From contig PIVQ01000057.1 of assembly GCA_003354055.1 (NCBI GenBank), forward strand, positions 1 to 20,266: a stretch of DNA of 20,266 nucleotides. The letters run 5' to 3'. The translations under genes were made by a program, and so were the position numbers. This document shows, piece after piece, positions 1 to 6,919 of this stretch. The stretch is from Desulfobacteraceae bacterium (lineage in GTDB: Bacteria > Desulfobacterota > Desulfobacteria > Desulfobacterales > Desulfobacteraceae). The notes beneath the pieces were generated by a model. The model was given only the letters and a program-made list of their open reading frames with translations. It had not been told where the DNA came from and made no database searches. The stretch's first letter is position 1, and the number at the start of each line of letters is the position of its first letter.

Positions 1-63
1 ACAAAACGTTTGATGGCGGGATGGGAAACCAGCTACCTTGAGAAAGTCATAGGGAAAAAATAA
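1..63 (+). CDS. possible C-terminal end of an upstream gene (partial)
   Basis: The window opens in an open frame of 20 codons that ends at TAA (61-63), reading roughly TKRLMAGWETSYLEKVIGKK. The other two forward frames hit stops within 14 codons. The peptide looks like a charged C-terminal tail, and its strand matches the glycan genes that follow. It is too short to assign a family, and an open run of 20 codons can occur by chance, so this call is tentative. Confidence 0.35.
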   Translation, partial: TKRLMAGWETSYLEKVIGKK

Positions 64-589
64 TTAAGGATTTTCAATTTCATAGGAAAATCAGATTAGT
101 TACATGCGTCGGCCCTGTTTCATGAAGCAACTCCAGTTGCTAAATGAGCAGCGATATGACTGAGTAAATTGCAATCTGGACTCATTGGACGTTAAAACTT
201 AGGATAATAATCGATTCCAATTCATTTACAATACCTTTCAAATAGAATGTATTGGTCCCTTAAAAGCATTTGAATCCGTCGAGTATTCTTCAAGACGATC
301 TCTCCAATTTTAAAAAGCTTGAGCCCGATTCAACCGAAACTGGTTTGAAATAATTCCGTGTTCTTTAAGGCAAGACGGCGAATTGCATGGAAGGCGTGAT
401 CCTTCTCGGTAAAAAGAAGAGGTCAGCACATAATAGTATATAGTTTTATAACGCGTTCTTAACAATCATTTTTTGTTGTTTTTTATATGTATTTTAAACT
501 GAAAATGATATGGATACGTCGAAGTGCTCGGATAAATATTCTGAACATAAAATAATTAATGTTAGGTATCACCCAAAAAGGAAGAATCC
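64..589. other. AT-rich intergenic region, no gene recognised
   Basis: This 526-base stretch is AT-rich and broken by stops in all frames. I recognise no protein fragment, tRNA or insertion sequence. It holds one compact perfect inverted repeat (126-141), and its 3' end should contain the promoter of the methyltransferase gene at 590, although I see no convincing -35/-10 pair. I also looked for the ops/JUMPstart element often found ahead of polysaccharide clusters and did not see it. Confidence 0.6.
126..141. repeat. perfect 7-bp inverted repeat with a 2-base centre
   Basis: The arms AGCAACT (126-132) and AGTTGCT (135-141) are perfect reverse complements separated by CC. No T-tract follows on either strand, so it is not an intrinsic terminator. 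It could be a protein-binding palindrome or chance; nothing else near it helps to decide. Confidence 0.4.
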
Positions 590-1411
590 ATGAACAACTT
601 ATTGACAAAACTATTTCAAAAGATATACGTCGGGTCTGTCCCTAAGCGTATTTCGACTAGTCTGTCAGATAATCAAGCTTATCCTCAAGTATGCATTCAA
701 GCAAGCAATGATTATAGGATCTTCAATAATTTCAGGAATCATCCCATATATAACCAAATTTTAGAGCACGTATCAGAAGAACAAGGCAGTGAATATCTTC
801 AACTTATATCTAAAGACGCAGAAATCCTGGCTTCGATTAATGATTTTAGGCCTAATGATAATTACGGCGGCCCTATAATGTATGAATATCCGGAAATAGG
901 TATGATTTCACCATCTACCCTTCGGTATATTAAGGTACTTGTTGATTTAAAAGATTATTTTCAGACAGCTGACAATCTGAATATTTGTGAAATAGGTATA
1001 GGATACGGCGGGCAGTGTCGAGTTATCAATGCTTTCTATAAACCTGCCACCTATTGCTTAGTTGACATACAGCCAGCTCTATCCCTGGCCCAAAGATTTT
1101 TGGATAATTATATTCTTCATTCAACATTAGCCTATAAGACGATGAACGAATTAGGTCAGAGAAAGTATGATTTAGTGTTAAGCAATTACGCCTTTACAGA
1201 ACTTCCCCGTACTATACAGGATATATATTTGAGCAAGGTTGTTTTAAATTCAAAGAGAGGCTACATAACATATAACGAAATCACACCAATGGAATTTAAC
1301 AGTTATAAATCAGATGAGTTGGTTGCAATGATTCCTGGCGCGAAAATTTTGAGGGAAGAACCCCTCACGCATCCGAAAAATTGTATAATCGTATGGGGAA
1401 CAGAAGGCTAA
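590..1411 (+). CDS. putative sugar O-methyltransferase
   Basis: This 273-residue protein resembles the putative sugar O-methyltransferases found in polysaccharide clusters. It would transfer a methyl group from S-adenosylmethionine to a hydroxyl of a glycan or nucleotide sugar in the cytoplasm. The SAM-binding glycine motif is EIGIGYGGQ at residues 134-142, and an acidic residue after the second strand (VDI, D159) is placed to hold the ribose. The preceding region (DNYGGPIMYEYPEIGMISPSTLRY, about 90-113, of which the PEIGMISPSTLRY part is most typical) fits the family. ATG 590 is preceded by AAGGAAG about seven bases upstream. It lies 195 bases ahead of the glycosyltransferase genes on the same strand. 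The family call is fairly firm; the acceptor is unknown. O-methyl caps can end O-antigen chains, but that role is only a guess here. Confidence 0.75.
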   Translation: MNNLLTKLFQKIYVGSVPKRISTSLSDNQAYPQVCIQASNDYRIFNNFRNHPIYNQILEHVSEEQGSEYLQLISKDAEILASINDFRPNDNYGGPIMYEYPEIGMISPSTLRYIKVLVDLKDYFQTADNLNICEIGIGYGGQCRVINAFYKPATYCLVDIQPALSLAQRFLDNYILHSTLAYKTMNELGQRKYDLVLSNYAFTELPRTIQDIYLSKVVLNSKRGYITYNEITPMEFNSYKSDELVAMIPGAKILREEPLTHPKNCIIVWGTEG

Positions 1412-1417
1412 CTTGAT

Positions 1418-1467
1418 GTCCACTCGAACGGTTTTGCCACTGCGGTCAGTGGTTATTTATAGTGGAC
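1418..1467. repeat. nested inverted repeats after the methyltransferase gene
   Basis: Outer arms GTCCACT (1418-1424) and AGTGGAC (1461-1467) flank an inner hairpin CCACTG (1437-1442) / CAGTGG (1447-1452) with a four-base CGGT loop. The word CCACT or its complement therefore occurs four times in 50 bases. No T-run follows the inner stem directly (it continues TTATTTATAG), so it is at best a weak terminator. Its place just after the stop codon at 1411 suits a transcript end or a regulator site. Confidence 0.45.
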
Positions 1468-1494
1468 CACATCAGGTGAGGATGGCGTTATTAT

Positions 1495-1522
1495 TTGGAT
1501 CTTGGCAATTGTTCTGTATAAT
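1495..1522 (+). promoter_or_regulatory. putative sigma-70-type promoter for the glycosyltransferase genes
   Basis: A consensus -10 hexamer TATAAT lies at 1517-1522. TTGGAT at 1495-1500 is a fair -35 with a 16-base spacer. Transcription would start near 1529, giving a leader of roughly 78 bases ahead of the TTG start at 1607. The call rests on sequence match only, in an AT-rich area where TATAAT can occur by chance. Confidence 0.4.
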
Positions 1523-1565
1523 GAAAAATGATAGAAGGTAATAGTTTTTTGATGATCTTGATATC

Positions 1566-1582
1566 GTGCTGTGAATCAGCAC
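1566..1582 (+). other. hairpin in the leader of the glycosyltransferase gene
   Basis: GTGCTG (1566-1571) and CAGCAC (1577-1582) form a perfect six-pair stem with the loop TGAAT. It ends 24 bases before the TTG start codon and 13 bases before the AAGGA ribosome-binding sequence. There is no T-tract, so it is more likely an RNA structure affecting translation or stability than a terminator, if it acts at all. Confidence 0.4.
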
Positions 1583-1606
1583 TAAAGCTTAATTTAAGGA
1601 AAAAAA

Positions 1607-2611
1607 TTGTCTCCGATCAAAGTCTCTGTAATTATACCGTTTTGTAATGTAGAAAAGTATATTTCCCAGTGTATTGCCTCAGTACTTTCCCAGACGTTGA
1701 ACGAGATAGAAATAATATGCGTAGATGACTACAGCCAAGACAAGTCTGGAGTTATCGTAGAACAATTTGCCAAAAAAGATGACCGCATTCGTCTGATCAG
1801 GCATGAAGAAAACAAAGGGCCTGGAAGCGGCAGGAATACCGGCCTAGATTATTCTTGCGGCAGGTACATCTTTTTTTTGGATTCTGATGATTTTCTTTAT
1901 TCTGATACTGTTTTGGAATCTGCTTTTAAGTGTGCCGAAAAACATTCGATTTCTTTTGTCATCACACCATATAAAGTATTGGATAAAAACAATAGAATAA
2001 TTTCTTGGTCCAAAAAAAATCTAAAATCGGGATTTTATTCCGTTGACCCCTCGGTGATGAATAAATTTTATATCGCTGCATGGGGTAAGCTTTACAAGAG
2101 AACTCTTTTTGAGAAAAATAAAATCAGGTTCATAGACCATATATATTTTGAGGATGTTCCTGTCCATTATACGCTTTTGCCAAAGGTATCAAAAATTTAT
2201 TTTTTAGATTCACCGGGTGTGGTTTACAGGCAGAGAACCTCAAGTATTACGCAAAGAAATTTTTCACAAAGAGAGTGCAAAGACTATTTATCCGGTATCG
2301 AATATATCTGTCGGTTTTACAAAGACCATGACCTGATGTCTGCATATCAAAGTTGTCTTTGGGATTTTATCATGGAGGCCCATCAAATCTTAATTCATCA
2401 CAAGCTGATATTGGGGCAGGAGTTTATTAATGGAATAGCCCCCTTATGTAGAGAAGGCCTCTTGCCCAGAAGAATCAATTTCAGACTGAGGATACAGGAT
2501 CTCAGATGGAGATTTAAATTCATCCGGAGAGATATCATTCGGATTCGTTGGACAAGGGATGAAATCATTTTTCGATTGTTTGGAAAAGATCTTATCAACA
2601 CCAAACGCTAA
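1607..2611 (+). CDS. family 2 glycosyltransferase (GT-A fold)
   Basis: The 334-residue protein is a typical cytoplasmic GT2 enzyme that adds a sugar from a nucleotide donor to a growing lipid-linked glycan. It opens with VSVIIPFCNVEKYISQCIASVLSQT (about 6-30), the start of the family; the core words are VIIPFCN and VLSQT. The nucleotide-binding acidic pair is VDD (39-41), the metal-binding DxD region is LDSDD (91-95), and a likely catalytic acidic pair is FED (181-183). The C-terminal 80 residues are basic and hydrophobic-patchy (RWRFKFIRRDIIRIRW), suggesting membrane association. It starts at TTG 1607 with AAGGA six bases upstream; no ATG suits the family's N-terminus. It lies upstream of the GT11 and GT10 genes and may be cotranscribed with them. 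Donor and acceptor cannot be read from the sequence. Confidence 0.88.
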   Translation: MSPIKVSVIIPFCNVEKYISQCIASVLSQTLNEIEIICVDDYSQDKSGVIVEQFAKKDDRIRLIRHEENKGPGSGRNTGLDYSCGRYIFFLDSDDFLYSDTVLESAFKCAEKHSISFVITPYKVLDKNNRIISWSKKNLKSGFYSVDPSVMNKFYIAAWGKLYKRTLFEKNKIRFIDHIYFEDVPVHYTLLPKVSKIYFLDSPGVVYRQRTSSITQRNFSQRECKDYLSGIEYICRFYKDHDLMSAYQSCLWDFIMEAHQILIHHKLILGQEFINGIAPLCREGLLPRRINFRLRIQDLRWRFKFIRRDIIRIRWTRDEIIFRLFGKDLINTKR

Positions 2612-2668
2612 CATGGAAATACACCATGACAATCTTTTACCACCAAAAACAGGAAGCGAAAGAAACCA

Positions 2669-3538
2669 TTGGATAAACAATATGTTGAGACCAATATTTT
2701 AGGCGGACTGGGAAACCAGATGTTTCAATTTGCTGCAGGGTATGCTTTATCAGAGGCATTGAATGCTAATTTGATTCTTAATATCTCGGAATTTAATAAT
2801 TATGAACCTTGGAAATATGAGCTCCACAACTTTCCTCGGATAAAAAATCAATTCAGTTGTAGAGATGAAGAGACGAACGAATCAAAGCTGAAAATACCTT
2901 TTTTAAACTTTAAGAAAGGTCCAACTAAGTACAATGAGAAAAACTTCTATTTCGACACCTCGTTTTTCGACAATAGCGCACCCGTAATAATTGAGGGTTA
3001 TTTTCAAAGCTATAAATATTTTGAAAAATATTCAGGTCAACTAAAAGAATTATTTCTGGATATACGGAAAACAAAGCATATCCAAACCTCTCTGGATATC
3101 ATTAAGTCCAAACCGACAAGCGTCTCTGTCCATATAAGAAGAGGAGACTATATTACCAATATCGGGGCCAACAGTGTACATGGCGTTATAGACGACGACT
3201 ATTACGCCAAAAGTCTCAAGTTAATGGAAAAAATATATCCGGACTGCTATTTCTTTTTATTTACCGACGAACCCCAGTATGTGGAGGAAAAATTCAAATT
3301 TTTAAAGGGTAAATCTTTAATTGCCAGTAGTACCGATTGTTTACCACATGAAGATATGTATTTGATGTCAAATTGTAATCATCACATCATTGCAAACAGT
3401 TCCTTTAGCTGGTGGGCAGCCTGGTTGAATAAAAGCCTGAAAAAGACAGTTTTTGCCCCAAGAAAATGGTTTACAAGAAAAATTCTCATTGAAAAGCCCA
3501 CAATGGATTTATTTCCAGAAGAATGGATACTGCTGTAA
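2669..3538 (+). CDS. GT11 family alpha-1,2-fucosyltransferase-like protein
   Basis: This 289-residue protein belongs to glycosyltransferase family 11, inverting enzymes that usually move L-fucose from GDP-fucose to galactose in an alpha-1,2 link. The N-terminal motif ILGGLGNQMFQFAAGYAL (10-27) and the donor-binding motif HIRRGDY (155-161) are diagnostic. FFLFTDEP (195-202) and DMYLMSNCNHHIIANSSFSWW (about 229-249; core MSNCNHHIIANSSFS) complete the set. The start is TTG at 2669: an in-frame TGA (2627-2629) lies upstream, no ATG intervenes, and GT11 proteins begin only a few residues before GGLGNQ. AGGAAG at 2651-2656 is 12 bases off, so initiation may be weak. With a ColD-type dehydratase in the cluster, the true donor could be GDP-L-colitose, which differs from GDP-fucose only by lacking the 3-hydroxyl. 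Family is firm; donor is open. Confidence 0.9.
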   Translation: MDKQYVETNILGGLGNQMFQFAAGYALSEALNANLILNISEFNNYEPWKYELHNFPRIKNQFSCRDEETNESKLKIPFLNFKKGPTKYNEKNFYFDTSFFDNSAPVIIEGYFQSYKYFEKYSGQLKELFLDIRKTKHIQTSLDIIKSKPTSVSVHIRRGDYITNIGANSVHGVIDDDYYAKSLKLMEKIYPDCYFFLFTDEPQYVEEKFKFLKGKSLIASSTDCLPHEDMYLMSNCNHHIIANSSFSWWAAWLNKSLKKTVFAPRKWFTRKILIEKPTMDLFPEEWILL

Positions 3539-3586
3539 ACGAAACGATCCGCTATAAATACCAACATAATTGTTTTGAGGTTTTAA

Positions 3587-4660
3587 ATGATAAAAACAGG
3601 TATCGTAACTTCGGATGAAGTTTTTAACAAAAATAAGATGTTTGACATTGATGACAACCCGTTTAACAGGGATAATGTTTTACAACCGTTTTATGATTTA
3701 AAAGAGAATCTGAATAAAAAAAATATCTTGATGAATACACTGGATATGTATGAAAGTTTAAGCGATTTGGATGCCATATTCTTTTTTAAGCTTGATCGGT
3801 TAGAATTATTCAGGATTTTAAAATCCGGTTATAATGGAAAACTGATTTATTTTGCGTGGGAACCGCCAGTGGTATCAAAGGAAAATTCTGCAAAAGGTTT
3901 AAAGAAGCTGGAAGGTCTATTCGACTATATAATGACGTGGAATGATGACCTCGTTGATAATGAAAAATATATTAAGATTCATTACCCGCAGCCTTTTAGT
4001 GAAGCATCTGATTTTGAGTCATCCAATGACTTTCATAGGAAGAAACTTTTAGTCAGCATTTCCATGGACAAATCGTCAAAACATTCGTCAGAATTGTACA
4101 GCGAAAGGAAGAATGTCATATTCCATTATGAGAATTACAATTCCGAAGTCTTTGATTTTTACGGCATGCTGTGGGAAAAGGACAGGTACAAAAATTATAA
4201 AGGCCGGTGTGAAAACAAAAGTGACGTATACTCAAATTATCGGTTTGCAATTTGTTTTGAAAACATGAGAGATATCAATGGCTATATTTCTGAAAAAATA
4301 TTTGATTGCTTTCAGTCAGGTATCGTTCCGATATATTATGGTGCCACAAATATTTCAAATTATGTCCCTGAAAATTGTTATATTGATTATTCTAAATTCA
4401 ACTCCATTAGCGAGATGCATAGCTATATAGACGGAATCGATAAAGAAACTCACAACAGTTATTTAGAAAATATAAACGCTTTTTTGCTAAGCGATAAGAG
4501 ACAATTATTTGAAGAAACACATTTAAGGCAACAGATATCGGATGTCCTGAATCGTGACTCCTCTCCCCTGAAGATGAACCTTAAAAACAGAATCAAACTG
4601 TCATTTTATTACTATTTTAACTTTAAACAATTGAAAAAGAGATTTTTGGATCAGGGGTAA
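3587..4660 (+). CDS. GT10 family alpha-1,3/1,4-fucosyltransferase-like protein
   Basis: This 357-residue protein fits glycosyltransferase family 10, the Lewis-antigen type alpha-1,3/1,4-fucosyltransferases that use GDP-fucose. The donor-binding block FAICFENMRDINGYISEKIF (220-239), continuing to CFQSGIVPIYYGA (241-253), matches the family's most conserved motif: ENxxxxGYxSEKIFD, then GxVPIYxG. The N-terminal half (IYFAWEPPVVSKE, 87-99) fits the acceptor-side domain. The basic, aromatic C-terminus (RIKLSFYYYFNFKQLKKRF) resembles the membrane-binding tails of bacterial GT10 enzymes. ATG 3587 has GAGG six bases upstream. It follows the GT11 gene by 48 bases, so the two are likely cotranscribed and may decorate the same glycan. 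As with its neighbour, GDP-colitose is a possible donor given the - strand operon. Confidence 0.88.
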   Translation: MIKTGIVTSDEVFNKNKMFDIDDNPFNRDNVLQPFYDLKENLNKKNILMNTLDMYESLSDLDAIFFFKLDRLELFRILKSGYNGKLIYFAWEPPVVSKENSAKGLKKLEGLFDYIMTWNDDLVDNEKYIKIHYPQPFSEASDFESSNDFHRKKLLVSISMDKSSKHSSELYSERKNVIFHYENYNSEVFDFYGMLWEKDRYKNYKGRCENKSDVYSNYRFAICFENMRDINGYISEKIFDCFQSGIVPIYYGATNISNYVPENCYIDYSKFNSISEMHSYIDGIDKETHNSYLENINAFLLSDKRQLFEETHLRQQISDVLNRDSSPLKMNLKNRIKLSFYYYFNFKQLKKRFLDQG

Positions 4661-4677
4661 TTTTTAACCCCCCTGAT
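4650..4677. terminator. hairpin between convergent genes, overlapping a stop codon
   Basis: ATCAGGGG (4650-4657) pairs perfectly with CCCCTGAT (4670-4677). The loop contains the TAA stop of the GT10 gene (4658-4660). The convergent gene on the - strand ends at 4694. A stem placed between two converging genes suits a shared transcript end, but neither side has a clear T-tract, so it does not meet the standard rule for an intrinsic terminator. Confidence 0.45.
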
Positions 4678-4693
4678 TCTTAGAACCGCAAAC

Positions 4694-5581
4694 TTACCAT
4701 CGGAGCAGGCCGAGTTTTCTTCTCTGTTCCCTTAAAAATCTCTTAAACCGGGCCAGGTCATTTTTCTTTTTTGTTTTTTGGCCTGCCCAGTTGGACTGTA
4801 TAACAATCCCCATAAAATGTTCTGCCAAACTGTACTCGCCCTCGCCGTTTTGCTGGGATTCACAAAATTGCTCCAGATAATGAAACACTTTGAAGAAAGG
4901 TTCTGAAGGAACGATTTCATACTTGCCCGAGGAGATCAGGTATTCTCCGTAGAGTTGCATCTCACAGGGGTATTTATACAAGAGTTCAAAGATAGTCATC
5001 TGTTTTTTTGCTAAATAGTCATCCAAAGATTCAAGTACGGCACTGCTCCAGAGTAGCGGGGTTTCCCAATAGCAAAATCCTTCTCCTTTTCTGCCGAAAA
5101 AGGTTTGTACGTCATTGATGATTTTATCAATATCCTGACTGACTTTGGGATTATACTCTTGAGAGTATCTCTTTAAAGCCTTTGCCTTGTGCATGACAAG
5201 TTTTGGAACGCCCTTCTCATTAAAAAAATCGGAAAAGAAGAACGGCTTTATAAAATAGGCATCGGAATCGATCCAAAGATAATGTTCACACAAATTCATC
5301 CGCCAGAAAGAGAGCTTCACCATCTGTTGCATAAGATGGCTGGGAAATAGCTTGGGAGGCTGTCCATGAACTTTATAGCATGGTTTCAAAACAGCCTCAT
5401 CAGTCAGCCATATGCAGGGAATTTTTTGAAAATGCTTTTGGAAGAGATCAAGGTCTGCATATGGCACACACATATAAAGCGGTATCTTGTCTTCATTAAA
5501 GCGGTTAACGCTTTGGGCCATTCGCTTGGCACGCCTTAAATCTTTTGAATATGATTTGCAGAATACAACCAGTTTGTCCAT
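4694..5581 (-). CDS. DUF6492-like putative glycosyltransferase
   Basis: The 295-residue protein starts LVVFCKSYSKDLRRAKRMAQSV (about 4-25; core VVFCKSY and DLRRAKRM) and contains YLWIDSDAYFIKPF (101-114). The latter is a GT-A-like acidic DSD motif (105-107) in the setting seen in DUF6492 and related proteins of polysaccharide clusters. KPCYKVHGQPPKLFPSHLMQQMVKL (67-91) ahead of it, and a late CEMQLYGEYLI segment, fit the same group. A cytoplasmic sugar transfer is likely, with donor unknown. ATG 5581 has AGGA about 11 bases upstream. It is the last gene on the - strand after gmd, the Fcl/ColC-type gene and the ColD-type gene, separated from the last by 99 bases, so it is probably read through from the same operon. 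It might use the sugar nucleotide made by those genes. Confidence 0.6.
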   Translation of the reverse strand: MDKLVVFCKSYSKDLRRAKRMAQSVNRFNEDKIPLYMCVPYADLDLFQKHFQKIPCIWLTDEAVLKPCYKVHGQPPKLFPSHLMQQMVKLSFWRMNLCEHYLWIDSDAYFIKPFFFSDFFNEKGVPKLVMHKAKALKRYSQEYNPKVSQDIDKIINDVQTFFGRKGEGFCYWETPLLWSSAVLESLDDYLAKKQMTIFELLYKYPCEMQLYGEYLISSGKYEIVPSEPFFKVFHYLEQFCESQQNGEGEYSLAEHFMGIVIQSNWAGQKTKKKNDLARFKRFLREQRRKLGLLRW

Positions 5582-5665
5582 GTAAAATGATTCCTAAATA
5601 CTTATTGTAAGTCACGCTGCTATAGTCAGCTTTAAAATGAGATCTGACAAAGTGAGTCTTTTGGT

Positions 5666-5680
5666 GCTGGCTTTTCCAGC
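5666..5680 (-). other. small hairpin directly after the colD-like stop codon
   Basis: GCTGG (5666-5670) and CCAGC (5676-5680) form a five-pair stem with a five-base loop, immediately downstream of the TAA of the colD-like gene on the - strand. The - strand continues with ACCAAAAGAC and no T-run, so it is not a clear terminator. It may stabilise the 3' end of the upstream message while letting transcription go on into the glycosyltransferase gene. Confidence 0.3.
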
Positions 5681-6919
5681 TTATGCATCCGCCGGCTGAG
5701 AAGGTAGAATTGAGTCTGTAATTTTTGACCCGGAAGTTATAGAAGATCCAAATAAACTGCCAACGGTTTCTTTTAATATCAAGATCTGCTCTTTCATATC
5801 ATAGTGGTGGTTGCCGACAAATAACCCATGACTGTCAATGAGGTCTGCATTTTCAAGGTCGCCATGAACAGAATAATTAAAATATTCAATGACTTTATTT
5901 CTCACAAAATTTCCTGTAACGATTGGGCGGCATTCAATACCGTTATGATTAAATGCCTCAATGATTTGCTGACGAGATACAGGAGAATCTTCATTAATAA
6001 TTAATGCAAATCCAAACCAAGAACTTTCACCCACTTCTCCTTGAATACTAATGTATTTATGATCTTTAAATAATGAAATAAATTCCTTGGCATTTTTTCT
6101 TCTGTTTTCAATAAAAGCAGGAAGTTTTTTTAATTGTTCAATCCCAATAGCGCCGCTCATTTCAACAGGTCTGACATTATACCCCGGTAGAACAAATTTA
6201 AATGATTCTTCAAAGTTATTGTCCGATTTGGTGCCGGTTACTCTATTTTCCTTCGGCAGATGTCTTGTCCAGCCATGTGACCTTGTTGAAAGTAAAATAT
6301 GATATAACTCTTCATCATCAGTGGCAATCATGCCTCCTTCCATCGTAGACATGTGATGACTGAAAAATGTACTATATGTTCCCATTTTCCCAAAAGTACC
6401 CGCGGCTTTTCCCTCAAAGGTTGCCCCCAGTGACTCGCAATTATCTTCAAGCAAAATAATATCTCTTCCATCGATAATTTTACCGAGGCGATTAAAATCA
6501 TTTGGATTGCCAAGCAAGTTAACTGCAACAATCATTTTCGTATCGTCAGTTATTGCCTCTTGAAGGGCATCCAAATTGTAGTTAAGCGTTTTTGCATCTA
6601 TATCAACAAATTTAACTTTCAAATCATACTGATATAATGGTGTATACGTTGTTGCCCATGAAACTGCAGGCACAATAACTTCATCACCCTTTTTTAACTT
6701 ATTTTCTTTTGTATAAAATAATGCTGCGACAGCCAGCAGGTTCGCTGACGATCCGGAATTAACCATTACACAATATTTACTTCCAATAAATTCCGCAAAT
6801 TTGGTTTCAAATTGAAATACATAATTATTCATAGTATAGATATCACTATCTATAACTCGTTGAATTGCTTTAAGTTCTTCATTACCCCAGCTGCTTGCTG
6901 CCAATGGGTATTTAGTCAT
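5681..6919 (-). CDS. colD: ColD-type GDP-4-keto-6-deoxy-D-mannose 3-dehydratase (aminotransferase fold)
   Basis: This 412-residue protein has the DegT/DnrJ/EryC1/StrS aminotransferase fold but carries His where aminotransferases have the PLP-linking Lys. The motif reads FFSHHMSTMEGG, with His at 188 (and 189). This is the hallmark of 3-dehydratases such as ColD and RfbH, which use PMP and glutamate to remove the C3 hydroxyl of a 4-keto-6-deoxy sugar. The PLP pyridine-binding Asp is in LLEDNCESLGA (D159), and the phosphate-side VNSGSSAN is at 53-60. TRSHGWTRHL (around 211) fits ColD. A neighbouring gmd favours a GDP sugar over the CDP substrate of RfbH. The gene overlaps the Fcl/ColC-type gene by eight bases (ATGACTAA). 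The C-terminal tail of about 24 Ser/Thr-rich residues is longer than I recall for E. coli ColD. A GDP-perosamine synthase is unlikely because the Lys is missing. Confidence 0.82.
   Translation of the reverse strand: MTKYPLAASSWGNEELKAIQRVIDSDIYTMNNYVFQFETKFAEFIGSKYCVMVNSGSSANLLAVAALFYTKENKLKKGDEVIVPAVSWATTYTPLYQYDLKVKFVDIDAKTLNYNLDALQEAITDDTKMIVAVNLLGNPNDFNRLGKIIDGRDIILLEDNCESLGATFEGKAAGTFGKMGTYSTFFSHHMSTMEGGMIATDDEELYHILLSTRSHGWTRHLPKENRVTGTKSDNNFEESFKFVLPGYNVRPVEMSGAIGIEQLKKLPAFIENRRKNAKEFISLFKDHKYISIQGEVGESSWFGFALIINEDSPVSRQQIIEAFNHNGIECRPIVTGNFVRNKVIEYFNYSVHGDLENADLIDSHGLFVGNHHYDMKEQILILKETVGSLFGSSITSGSKITDSILPSQPADA

Noticed and set aside
465..509. ATCATTTT / AAAATGAT eight-base inverted repeat
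   Set aside because: The arms are 29 bases apart in very AT-rich sequence, with no GC pairs to speak of and no T-tract in the right place; chance is the better explanation.
5681..6919. GDP-perosamine synthase or other sugar aminotransferase
   Set aside because: The PLP-linking Lys is replaced by His in the SHHMSTMEGG motif, which fits a ColD/RfbH-type dehydratase instead.
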